64,000 bases of DNA from Selaginella moellendorffii. Lineage: Eukaryota; Streptophyta; Lycopodiopsida; Selaginellales; Selaginellaceae. The position numbers and the translations under genes were made by a program. The DNA lies in NCBI RefSeq assembly GCF_000143415.4, contig NW_003314321.1, forward strand, positions 876,736-940,735, given 5' to 3'. This document shows, piece by piece, positions 1 through 9,742 of the stretch. The notes under the pieces were generated by a model that had not been told where the DNA came from, searched no databases, and worked only from the letters and a program-made list of their open reading frames with translations. Numbering within the stretch: position 1 is the first letter of the stretch; each line of letters opens with the position of its first letter.

Positions 1-380
1 GTGTGGTTCCATGGTTGTATGGTTGTGTATTCGATTTGATAATGTGTGTAGAGAATTCTAGAGATGTGATGTTATAACACACACACAAATTTCCAGCCGT
101 TGCTATATTCTTTTTTCCTTAATTTTTGTGTGGTGGCGTGAGAGGGTGAAGCCAAGGTCGCGGGTACGATCCTCTTGTCTGACACTCGCCCTAAGTTCTT
201 CCATTCTTTCTTCTTCTCTCTCCAGGCGGCAGGGCTCCTCCTCCCGGGATCGTGGATGCGGCTCCTCCAGCAGTGAGATTCTCGGATTTTTGCCGCGGCG
301 CATCCTGGCGGGATGTGAGAATTTTTCTCGCTTCTCGATCGATCGACAGGAATGCCGCTCCGGACGAATGAGGCTGGGAA

Positions 381-2885
381 ATGTGGCTGCTGCTTGTAGC
401 AGTCGGCTCCGGATGTCTCGCGAGGCGCTGGCGCCATGGATCATCGCAGCGGCGGGGGCAGCTGGAGCAAGACGAGAAGCATCACGAGCAGGAAGACGAA
501 GATGGATGCCCTAGCGAGGAGCAGCAGGTATTTGATCTCGGTTCCTCGCCGGGACAGGACGCCGGCGATGGCGGCGCAATCGCAATGGTAGAATTCGAGG
601 AGGAGATGCTCAAGAAGAAGGAGAAGAATGCTTTGCAGCAGATGGATCCAGTGGCAGTGGCGAGGAGGATATCGACCAAGAAGCTGTTTGATGGGGAGGA
701 AGATCACGGTCACACTAGTCCCAAGCCGCCCGGGACGACCAAAACGACGACCACTACTGTTACTACTGCATCCAGTGATCCTCCACAGGCTGCTGTAGAG
801 ACTTCTAGGACCCAACTGGAGATCGAGAGCGCTAGCGCGGTGCCTGTAGTGGCTGCCGGGAAGAGGGCGATCGAGTTTAGCAAGCACGCAATGCATGAAG
901 GTGATCTAGCAGGAATCGAGGTGAAGAGAAAGAGAGATTCTAGCGAGCTTGTAGCGGGGCAGCCGCAAGAGCAGGGACTTCTCAGCTCGTTTACGTGCAG
1001 CTTCATGGACAATCCCGGGTTGACGGATCTCTGGTTTGCTCCACGAGAAGGAGACGCTGCCAGGATTCGGAAGTTCAAGACTCCGAGCCGGCAGAGGTCG
1101 AGGGGACTGGGACGCAGGGCGAGGTACTTGCGTGCGTCGCCAAAGCCGGTTTCTTCGATGGAGAGTTGCTTGAGCGCGCAGCTACATTTCGACGAGGACA
1201 AGCGAGTCTCTCGCTCTTTGTTTTTCCAGCCGTTTCAGGAAGGGAGAACTCCTGGCCTTGGCGAAGTTGAGGTGTTGGGAACAGGGACTGGCTCTGGTCT
1301 TCGTAGAAACTCTATGCATTTTCCACCATTTTCGAGACCGTTTGCACGGAAGAATTTTAAAAAGCACTTCAAAGCTGGAGGTAAGTTTCTGTTCTTCGCT
1401 TCTTTTTCTTTCACTGTTACTTACTTTTGGGAGGTGATTTATTTCTTCTTCTTTGCAGATGATCCTCCACAAGAAGCTCTGCTGTTTAGTTTCGGGGTTG
1501 GCATTGGTGTGATGCACATGGTCACGACGAACAACGCTGAAATTGAGAGGCTGCGAAAATGCTTGGCAGAGGCCGAGAATTTAGTCCAGGTGTTGCAGCG
1601 AGCAGCAGACCGCGGTGCGGTCGAACGTTCTACGGGCCTAGACTCTGCTGGGAGTAATCTGACGACGGAACAGCAGGGAAACATGGCCGAGTTGGAAGCG
1701 CAACTTGAAGCTGAATTGGAGTTGATGCAGCTTAACTCGAACGATTCGACCGAGGAGGAAAGCCATTTTTATTTTGTTTGTTTTCGTTTTTGTACTGAAA
1801 TTTTCTGCGCGTATGTCTGCAGCTGGATGCCGAAGTGGTACATAGCGAACTGAACGCCAGTGGTTTGCCTGGAGTTTCAGACATTGACGAGGACGATAAG
1901 AATCACTCCCATGGTGAGGGGAACACCACAAACTGGGCGGTTTCTCCAAGAGAGCTTGATCGAAGGCTCAGAATGCTCATCGAAACCAGGCAAGAGGAGC
2001 GCATTGCCCAGCTAGAAGAAGACCTCCAACATGCTGAAAACCAGCTTCACGACACAGAGATGGAGCTTCAAATGTGGAAAGACCGTGTCTTTCGCTTGAC
2101 AGGGATGACTCTGTCGACCTCAGGTATGGCTCTTCGTCTTCTATTTACTCCCCAACCTTTTGTCTACTGTAGGGAACAAGGAAGAAAATTCATTCGATCG
2201 CTGCAAGCCTGGAGAGCAGAGCCCCTCGGAAGACATCTGTGACGAGTTCCTCAAGTCTGTATTTCTTAGCCGCCAAAACTCGCTCAGGGATCAGGCTGGT
2301 GCTTCGAGCTGCAGCATTTCCGAGTGTGGAGAAAGCTGGCAACGGCAAGCTTCCGGCACCACCCCGGAGAATTATCTCAGTGGAGGAGCAGGCATGGACA
2401 TCGAGCCGGGAGGCTTCCAGCACAATCGAAACAGCAGCACCGACTTGGAGCAGGAGAGAAAAACCACGCCACCATGGAGCTACAGCAGTGTTTTCGCGGT
2501 CACCCACGCGGGTTCTACCACTCCGATCCAAGACGTGCGCTCCAGCAAGCTCTTCAACACACCCCGGGCTCTCAGATTGCGAAACGGTGCGCTGGTGCTG
2601 GACAAGATACGGTACTGGGAAAACCTCGCCAGGGGCAGCGTCAAGTCGGAGGCTCACACACCTCCAGCGGAGGAAGAAAACGCGACGCAGGGGAACGATC
2701 AGAGCTCTCCTCCGGTGCGATTCAGCTGCTCCGATGGCTCCTCCCGCGACGATAGCTCGGCGTCCGATACGGAAGAAGGCGGGCAGGGTCACGTTTTGAT
2801 CAAGAGGATCGTCGAGAAGTCGAGGAAAGGATCGACGCTGCTCAAAGACGTGGAGAGAATGCTGGCTGCGCTAGATAGTGAGTGA
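381..2885 (+). CDS. POLAR-like coiled-coil protein
   Basis: Proposed exons are 381-1380, 1459-1775, 1823-2123 and 2173-2885; introns of 78, 47 and 49 bp with GT-AG ends keep the frame. The N-terminus (MWLLLVAVGSGCLARRW) resembles the short hydrophobic start of the plant POLAR-like family, which supports this ATG. After a long low-complexity acidic/basic region come a glycine-rich hydrophobic segment (FGVGIGVM), a coiled coil (AEIERLRKCLAEAENLVQ), a MAELEAQLEAELELMQLN block, LDAEVVHSEL, and the family hallmark AVSPRELDRRLRMLIETR, then a second coiled coil. In Arabidopsis, POLAR marks cell polarity in the stomatal lineage; most relatives are uncharacterised. I infer a membrane- or cortex-associated scaffold. 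The 47-bp intron donor (1776) is the least certain boundary. Confidence 0.7.
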
Positions 2886-3038
2886 CCGTCGTCTTTTTTT
2901 TCTTTATTTTTTTCGTTTTTTTTCCGTTCTAAGCTCTTCCCTGTACATCAAAGTTTACGCAAGTTTTGTAAAGCCCACAAAGAAGAAAGAAGAAGAAAAA
3001 AATATTTCTTTGACACCTCTAAGCTTGATCTTGCGTTT

Positions 3039-4060
3039 CTAGAAAATAATTTCGGGTGAATCGGCCAAAAAACCGTCCACCAGCATCTTAACATCGTCGT
3101 TAACCTTTCGCTTCTTCTTGTCGACTCTAACTTTCTTCTCGCGCGCGCGCTCTCTCGCGTTGATCTTGAAAGCTCCAAACTGGGGGTGATCGCTGAGGAC
3201 ATACTCCACCAGCGAGAAGCTCAAATCGCTGCTGTGCTGCTCGGTAGCGATGTAAGACAAGTTACGCTTCTCCACTTTGAGGCCGCGGAGGACAAAGCTT
3301 TCCTGCTTGCCTTGCTGCTTCCAGTGGCAGCCCTCGATCGTGGTGTTGTCTCGCTGGGATGATCGCTTCCATTTCAATGGCGCGATCAAGGTGATCGTGC
3401 TGGAGCCTGTGGCAACCGATCAATCGCTAGACAATGAGAGACGGGAAGGAATACCTGGTGTGATCACATTCCAGGGGTGTTTGCTGAAAAAGTTTGTATC
3501 CGGTATGATCTCGTTGATCCTCTGGTTAGAAATCCAGTCCTCCAAGCACTCAACGATTCGATCCGCGCTCAGTACATCGGGACGTCTCTGATCACAAACC
3601 CAAAAGAAAAACAAGAGTGGAGCTTTCGCTTTCCAGCCGAAATCCAGAGAGCACGAACCTTTCCTTGCGAGCGCGAGAGTTTTGCGTGAGACCATCTACA
3701 GAAATCGTGGACCCGTATGCCGCCCGACGCTGTTGTCTCCACACACACCGGGAGATCGCATCCCGGAAGCTCGCATTTCCTGGCGACGATGCTCTGCGTC
3801 TGATCGAGGCACTCCAAGGCGTGGCGCTTGCAGCAGAAGTCGTGATCGCCGCTCCACACTGGATGGTTGCAAGACGAGAGCTGGCAGCGGCCATCGAGCT
3901 TTGGCGGATTGAGCAGCAGTCCATTGTTGCGACGCACCATCTCCATCAGGTGATGGGTTTTTCCGCAGCATTCGTGCTGCTTGCCACTGCTCTCTTCAAA
4001 GAATGCGAGCTTCGTGCAGCCCGGAAGAGCACACGGAATCGCTGCTCCGCTCGCTGCCAT
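3039..4060 (-). CDS. NAC-like protein with N-terminal triple Cys/His repeats
   Basis: Three exons: 4060-3659, 3587-3455 and 3406-3039, with 71- and 48-bp introns, giving 300 aa with consistent phases. Residues about 8-130 hold three repeats of the form C-x4-C ... H-x-C/F-C-x3-H (CALPGC/HECCGKTH, CQLSSC/HDFCCKRH, CELPGC/HDFCRWSH), probably metal binding. Exons 2-3 resemble a divergent NAC domain: an A/B-like part with DVLSADRIVECLEDWI then IIPDTNFFSKHPWNVI, a C-like part with GCHWKQQGKQ, a D-like part ending LSFSLVEYVLSDH, then a basic tail. NAC proteins are plant DNA-binding transcription factors; the canonical D-subdomain basic residues look poorly kept, so DNA binding is uncertain. It converges on the POLAR-like gene downstream. 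An alternative is two neighbouring genes wrongly joined, but the phase-correct splice signals argue against it. Confidence 0.6.
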
Positions 4061-4333
4061 AGAGGAGTGGAAGAAACGCTTCTCTCCTCTCAGCTTTACT
4101 AAAAATTTGCCTTAAATTTTTATGGCCTTAATGGATTTTTTGTTGGATATCGTACCTTTCTAATCTTTAGATTTAGCCAAAGGTTTGCAGTACGAATCTT
4201 TTCTAGATCCAACGTTTCCATGGTACGTAAATCAATCGTCTTAGGTTTGTAGATCACTACTTTGATTTGATTAAGTCATCTTTATACCACCACAAAATTT
4301 TATTCTAACATTGGTGATAGAATTTTATCAAAT
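4061..4333. other. AT-rich intergenic spacer
   Basis: This spacer lies between the NAC-like gene start and the PPR stop. It is AT-rich, with no convincing coding exon or RNA gene. It probably holds the NAC-like gene promoter and the PPR 3' flank. Confidence 0.5.
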
Positions 4334-6022
4334 TTACCCTTGGAAGTGGATGTTTGAGAGAAGAACATAAGAGCTAGGGCAAGAGGGTTCTAATTGTAAA
4401 GCTCTCTCTGCAGCACTACTTCCCTGTTCTAGATCACTACTTGTGTGACACGCACCAAGAACAGAGGTCCAGGCCATACAATCTGCTTGGTAAGGCATAG
4501 CCGCAATCACATCCCTCGCATCTCTCAGCCTCCCTGCCCTCCCTAATGCATCGATCAGGCACCGGTAGTGATTGGCACTTCTCTCCAACCCGAAGTCCAT
4601 GGAGATGGAAGCGAATTTGGTGATGGCGTCGGGCATGAATCCGCCATGGCCGCACGCGGACAGCACGCTCACGAAGCTGATCTCGTCCAGCTCGAATCCC
4701 CTGAGATTCATCGCCGGGAAGAGATCCAAGGCGAGATTGTTTTGGCCACCGCGGGTGTAGATGGCAATCATCGCGTTCCAGGATTCGGTGCTGGGATCTG
4801 GCAACCGATCGAAGAGGCTCTTGGCCTCTGTCAATCTCCCGCATCTGCCATAGAGATTGAGAAGCGCGTTGCTTAAGACTTGGTCGGATTGGTACCCGAG
4901 GTGGATGATCTCCTGGTGTAGGAGCTTTCCTCGTGCTAGATCGCTCCCATCGGCACAGGCATCCACTACTGTGATGAAGCTCACGGCGTCAGGCTGGATT
5001 CCTTCCAGATCCATGGCGCTGAAGAGCTGTATTGCCTCGAGAGATTGTTGGCTCTTGGAGTACGCGACGAGCATTGCAGTCCACGAGACGATATTTCGAT
5101 CGGGCATGGCGTCGAAGAGATTCTTTGCCTGCTCAAATTGCCCACTCTCGGCATACGCTGCTAGCATCGCCGTGGACGAGATCACATTAAGCTCGGGCAT
5201 CTGATCATGCAAAGCTCTAGCGCGATCAATCTCCCCGGCTTCTAAGAACCCTAACAAGAGCGCCGTCCAGGAGAGAGCGTTGCGCTCGGGCATGGAGTGG
5301 AACATTGACATGGCTTGCGGCAATTGGCCGTTCTGGGCATATGCTGCCACCATGGCAGTCCACGTCACGAGGTTCCTCTCCGGGATGGCATCAAAGAGCC
5401 GTTGGGCCTCTGCCAGCTCGGAACAGTCGGCGTACGCAACGATAATGGTCGTCCACGTCACTACGTTCCGTGCTGGCATTTCCTCGAACGTCGATCTTGC
5501 CCGAGCGAGATCTCCACCGTTGGCAAACGCGGCCATGAGCGTCGTCCACGACACCACGTTGTGCTCGGGCATCTCCTGGAAGAGACGCTGGGCGGGATGC
5601 AAATGCCCGGCCTGGGAATATGCGGCGAGCATTGCGTTCCAGGATACCAGGTCCCTTTCGGGCATATTCTCGAAGATGCCGCTGGCTTCGTGGATCTGGC
5701 CATTGGCGACGCACGCCTGGAAGAGGATGTTCCAGGAGAAGCGATTAGGGATTGGGATGGCGGCGAAGGCGCGGCGCGCGTCGTCTAGGCGGCCGCAGCG
5801 GCCATACATCTCGATGACGAGATTGTGAAGGTAGATGCTCGGTAATCCGCGAACGCTGTCGTGAATCTGCCGTGCCGTGACGATGTCATCGCAGGATTTG
5901 ATCGATCGGGCCCAGGCGGCGTCGGGAGATTGCTCCATCGCAGCCGCATTGGGAAATATTTCGGTGGGAGAGGCTCGCGATTCCGTGGCGGGGACGAAGG
6001 CGCCTGGCAAGAAATGCGGCAT
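4334..6022 (-). CDS. PLS-class PPR protein with E motif
   Basis: A single exon of up to 562 aa. The first 28 residues are Pro/Ala-rich and the second Met (start at 5938, MEQSPDAAWARSIKSC) looks like the usual beginning of such proteins, so either start is possible; the longer one could add an organelle-targeting peptide. About a dozen PPR units follow, many in the form VxWxxMxxAYxxxGxxxxAxxLFxxMPxRN. An E-type C-terminus (WTSVLGACHTSSDLEQG, then SYVLLSNIH) ends the protein without E+ or DYW. PLS proteins bind organellar RNA one base per repeat and usually specify C-to-U editing sites; a protein without DYW would need a deaminase supplied in trans. The target is not predictable by eye. Confidence 0.88.
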   Translation of the reverse strand: MPHFLPGAFVPATESRASPTEIFPNAAAMEQSPDAAWARSIKSCDDIVTARQIHDSVRGLPSIYLHNLVIEMYGRCGRLDDARRAFAAIPIPNRFSWNILFQACVANGQIHEASGIFENMPERDLVSWNAMLAAYSQAGHLHPAQRLFQEMPEHNVVSWTTLMAAFANGGDLARARSTFEEMPARNVVTWTTIIVAYADCSELAEAQRLFDAIPERNLVTWTAMVAAYAQNGQLPQAMSMFHSMPERNALSWTALLLGFLEAGEIDRARALHDQMPELNVISSTAMLAAYAESGQFEQAKNLFDAMPDRNIVSWTAMLVAYSKSQQSLEAIQLFSAMDLEGIQPDAVSFITVVDACADGSDLARGKLLHQEIIHLGYQSDQVLSNALLNLYGRCGRLTEAKSLFDRLPDPSTESWNAMIAIYTRGGQNNLALDLFPAMNLRGFELDEISFVSVLSACGHGGFMPDAITKFASISMDFGLERSANHYRCLIDALGRAGRLRDARDVIAAMPYQADCMAWTSVLGACHTSSDLEQGSSAAERALQLEPSCPSSYVLLSNIHFQG

Positions 6023-6489
6023 TTCGACGCCTCCACCGGCATTTGCAGGTAAGATGTGGATGCCTGATCGATAATCAATCGCGATTTCTTCGCATGATTT
6101 CTTTGCTTTCTTGAGTGATGGCTTCTTTCTTCTCTACACATTGCTTAGGTGTTCTTCCTGGTTTTTCTCTCGTCCATTCGCTGGCTGTCTTGTTCCACAC
6201 GCTCTAGCGTGGCGGCGAGATTACGCTAAGAAATTTGGTGCCTAAGGTTTTAGGGCTTTAGGGCTCTCGTGCACGCTCTTCCTCTTTGGGTTGCTGACGC
6301 ATCTGTCTGTAGGGACATCCTAGATTCTCGCGCAGGACAAGTGATTATCTCCAAGGAGCAGCAACAAGTAGCACCGATGAGCGCATCATTAAAACCAAGT
6401 AAGCTGCTTCATCTTTGGCTTGAGAGCTCACGAGAGAGGCTATGTAAGCACTGAGCTATGGCTGCATTCCTTGCTTCTACGAGGTTCTC
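6023..6489. other. Spacer between PPR and UPF0496-like genes
   Basis: Upstream regions of two divergent genes. It contains pyrimidine-rich stretches and possible splice acceptors (for example about 6505) that could belong to a 5' untranslated exon of the UPF0496-like gene. A short open frame (6269-6454) has no recognisable protein features. Confidence 0.4.
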
Positions 6490-7596
6490 ATGGGTGTATG
6501 CCTTGTTTCAGCTCATGTATGGTCAGCCGTGTCGAGATGGCTCCGGTGGCAAGGCGGGGATGACAATGTAGCCGAGACGTCCGTGGTGCTGGATGTGGAG
6601 CAAGAGTACCAGAGGGCGATCAGGACGGATTCGTATGTGGAGTTTGCGGAGAGGGTGGCCGTGGCTCGACTAAACAGGGAGACTGGAACTAGTGTTCAGG
6701 GGTCCGTCTCGCCAATGCCGAGATCGTTCGAGCGGCTTGCTGCCGCCTTGCTGGAGCCCGAAGAGGATAAGATCCTTGCGCTTCTCACCACGAACAAGGA
6801 GTTGGGGAAGAGACCCGAGATCCATCAGCTGGTTTCCGAGTACCTGGAGGAGAGCCGGAAGTCGTCCGCGCTCTGGGCTTCGCTCCTCAAGAGCATCCAA
6901 AGCTCCCGGGACAGGTGCCAGGAGATTGGTGGCATCCTCAAGAGCCAGACAAGCGACCAAGAGATCTTACGCGAGCTTTGCTCCATCGACGAGGGTGAGA
7001 ATCTCTTCTCGGTAGCGGTGGTGCAGCAGTTCCAGCCGCTCCACGACCATTGCCTCGGCATGCAGAAGAAGCTGGACAAGATCCGGAAGAAAGTCGGGAA
7101 GAAGCTCCGGCTCACAAGGGCGTGCCTCAAGGTCTCGACGGTGATCTTGTCCATTGGTTGCTTCATCGTGCTCCTGGTGACGACGCTTGCGCTGTTCCTG
7201 GCGGTGGCGGCGCTTGTCGTCGGCTGCAAAGTCTTCACGTTCCCGATCGGCTACGTGGTCCGGCGCCTCAATCTCCGCAAGAGGAAGAAGCTCAACGCTC
7301 TCGAGAGGCAGTGGAGGCAAGTGGAAGCCGTGAGCCAGGGGACTTTCGTGGTGGTCCAGGATCTAGACACGACGAGGAGGCTGGTGATGAGGCTGGGCAG
7401 CGAGATCGACTTCACCAACAAGGCGGTGGCGTTCTCGATCCGGCACCGCGAAGATCGATCGATGCTCAGCCAGTCGCTGGAGCGATTGAGGCGGAACCAA
7501 ATGATTCTAAGCCAGCTCTTGGACGATCTCGAGGTGAACATCTACCTCTCCTTCATGAGCATCAACAACACTCGCCGAGAAGTTTGCAGGCAGTGA
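6490..7596 (+). CDS. UPF0496 / At14a-like membrane protein
   Basis: An open frame of 368 aa. Near residue 35 it has the family-like segment YQRAIRTDSYVEFAERV, followed by long helical, heptad-rich stretches and a pair of hydrophobic segments around residues 215-255 (VSTVILSIGCFIVLLVTT, then FLAVAALVVGC). The C-terminus is again helical and polar. This order (helices, two adjacent membrane segments, helices) matches plant UPF0496/DUF677 proteins, of which Arabidopsis At14a was reported as integrin-like and linked to cytoskeleton-wall continuity. The first 15 residues overlap a possible splice acceptor, so an upstream exon could replace the annotated start. Function here is inferred only from family resemblance. 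Confidence 0.72.
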   Translation: MGVCLVSAHVWSAVSRWLRWQGGDDNVAETSVVLDVEQEYQRAIRTDSYVEFAERVAVARLNRETGTSVQGSVSPMPRSFERLAAALLEPEEDKILALLTTNKELGKRPEIHQLVSEYLEESRKSSALWASLLKSIQSSRDRCQEIGGILKSQTSDQEILRELCSIDEGENLFSVAVVQQFQPLHDHCLGMQKKLDKIRKKVGKKLRLTRACLKVSTVILSIGCFIVLLVTTLALFLAVAALVVGCKVFTFPIGYVVRRLNLRKRKKLNALERQWRQVEAVSQGTFVVVQDLDTTRRLVMRLGSEIDFTNKAVAFSIRHREDRSMLSQSLERLRRNQMILSQLLDDLEVNIYLSFMSINNTRREVCRQ

Positions 7597-8295
7597 AAAA
7601 AACACTCGAGCCAAGAATATTCTACAGGACCCGAATATTCGGCTACTGGTCAGCGGTGCCGTACTTTTGACCGTACGGCCGCGTGCGTTTAGAAATTGTT
7701 CCAGAATATGCAGTCCACGAATCCAGCTGTATCTCGGGGAGTGGCACGTGTCAGGCAATCGTTTGCTCCGTAACACCGGTAACTAACACTGGTTAAAGTT
7801 TTGGCGAGCCGTGGTGGCCGTTTGAAGGCACAAACCTCGCGTCGCGCGGTTTGCGCCCCGCGCGATTTGATGGGCTGCGACCTCTTCATTCTATTCATTC
7901 TCTTGTTCATTCCACTCTCTCTCTTTTTCTGCCCATTTCTTTCTTGATCCACCGCCGGGGTTTTCGATCGATCGCCAAGAAGCGCTGCGGAGACGCGCAT
8001 TTCGACCCTCGGCGGTAAGATTTGTGGCCGATGCGTTTTGTTGCGAGGCAAGAATCTTGCTTCCCTAGCTCGTCTTCCGTCCATCGGCCAGATGAGAAGA
8101 TTCGAGCTCCAAAAGCCGGAGAAATGCTGTGAGGAGGCTCGGATTTCGGGATCTTTCTTCGAGAATGCAGGTCGAGGGGATGGATTGGCCCTAGGAAGTG
8201 GGAGTGGTTTCACGTAGCATAGAATTTCTAGAAAGGGAGCTGTACATACTAGTCTAGATTAGCATCCCAGTCTTTAGCACTCGAATGCTTTGGCG
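7597..8295. other. Intergenic region / promoter of XRI1-like gene
   Basis: No convincing coding exon is seen. A G-box-like CACGTG occurs near 7746, and a pyrimidine-rich run at about 7890-7945 looks like a 5' leader. The minus-strand open frame 7689-8213 has no recognisable features. Confidence 0.45.
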
Positions 8296-9472
8296 ATGGC
8301 TCGCAGCGATCCGGATTGGGCTTCGTGGCACGATGATTCCTTCAAGCTGGATGCCGATTCTCCATTGGGTATAGCATTTGAGTTACATTTCATTTTCACG
8401 TGAGAGCTGACGACTTTACTTCTTTTTTTTTTTAGCTATTTCTCGATCACTCTGGGATGAGCTCTCGCAAAGTGAGGCGGATTCGCGAACTTTGTTCGCC
8501 TCGACGCCTGCGGCGGACATTACTGAGCCATTTCTATCATCTTTGTCTCATCCAGGTGCGAAGTTTATCCTTTTGGCTTCTTTCTCAAGTCGTATCTTTG
8601 ATGCACAGGCGGCTCTCAAAACCACTGTGATGAGCAAGATAGCCCTCGCCAGAAGAGGAGACGAATGCTTTTCTTCTCGGGACTACAACCGCAGGAGGGC
8701 TCATCAATCCAAGACTACGAGGTACAATTCAAAGCGACCTTTAGTCAGCTAAAGTTTTAATGTTCTGTAGATCTCAGAGCGTGCTCAAGAAAACCCGTCT
8801 TGGTGCCAAGGTACGGTTTGTAAGGTCAGTTAACTTCTTGGTAATTTTGCCATGCAGAGGATTCTCTCGAAGATAACCTGGAGCAGCCGAGTGATTGCTG
8901 GATGGAAACTTGCTTTAATGACTCTGATGAACACAATATGGAAGTTGTCCCTTGCAAAAAAATCCAGGTGCCTTTGTGCCATACTGCCAGTGAGATCCCA
9001 AGTACCGATATTTCTGCTTTCTGCCTTCTTTGTCACTTTCTTTTCTAAGCTGTTTGTCTATGTCAGGTAATTTACAGGATAACTCCAACAGAGGCCCCGA
9101 GACACCAATCTCGGGTAGAGGTGAGAGGCTTTTTAATATGTTGTCCCGGATTTTCTAACATGTTCTACATACTTTACAGGTAGAAAGAAACATCGTGTGC
9201 AGGGTCGGCAGAAGCTGACGAGCCCCGTCGCGTATCCATTCGCTCTACTGAAACCGTGTGGCGCGACTGGCGATATAACGTTGAGCGATTTAAACGAGAG
9301 AATTCAGACCCCGAGAGCGAAACCCATCGTGAGGCGGTTAAGTGGCGAGCTCGGTGATTCGGAGTCCTCTCAGAGCCTGGGAGCAGGACTATCTGGAAAA
9401 TCCGTCGTAGCTCTGACTAAGATCCATACCGAAGGGAACGGTTCAATTACGATAATGCGAACTAAAGGATGA
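8296..9472 (+). CDS. XRI1: XRI1-like protein (X-ray induced transcript 1)
   Basis: Seven exons: 8296-8368, 8436-8555, 8609-8721, 8771-8810, 8858-9001, 9067-9114 and 9180-9472 (831 bp, 276 aa). All introns are GT-AG, about 50-70 bp, and phase-consistent. Family signatures are a Trp-rich start (DWASWHDDSF), ISRSLWDELSQSE, a basic QKRRRMLFF block, SPVAYPFALLKPCG followed by DITLSDLNERI, and the C-terminal KIHTEGNGSITIMRTKG. Arabidopsis XRI1 is induced by ionising radiation and is needed for normal meiosis and pollen development, working with MND1-linked recombination; its biochemical activity is not established. The end of exon 5 could instead be 8967 with the next exon starting at 9078; the version given has introns of more typical size. 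Confidence 0.82.
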
Positions 9473-9742
9473 CTTCGTGACTCATCGTTAAGACTTAAAA
9501 GACTTAAACTCATTGTTAACGTTTTATTTCAGATCAGCGAGAAAACGTCGAGATCTGGCGGTCATGCATGCATGCAGCGTAAGTTGTCTCAAGTCCCTGT
9601 TAGTGTGTATAAATATCGTGTTGGTTGTTGCAGGTTGTAATCACGACTTCCTCTTATCGGCTTTTCTTTCGACTGTAAGTTGTGTTGCAACTTTCTTCGC
9701 TTTGCTGACAAGTGATGCTTTTGTAGGAAGCGAGGAGAAAAA

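Noticed and set aside
441-1201. Minus-strand frames inside the POLAR-like gene
   Set aside because: Shadow frames opposite a GC-rich coding exon; no recognisable domain.
7689-8213. Minus-strand 174-aa frame before the XRI1-like gene
   Set aside because: Lies in the likely promoter/leader; basic low-complexity sequence without domain or splice support.
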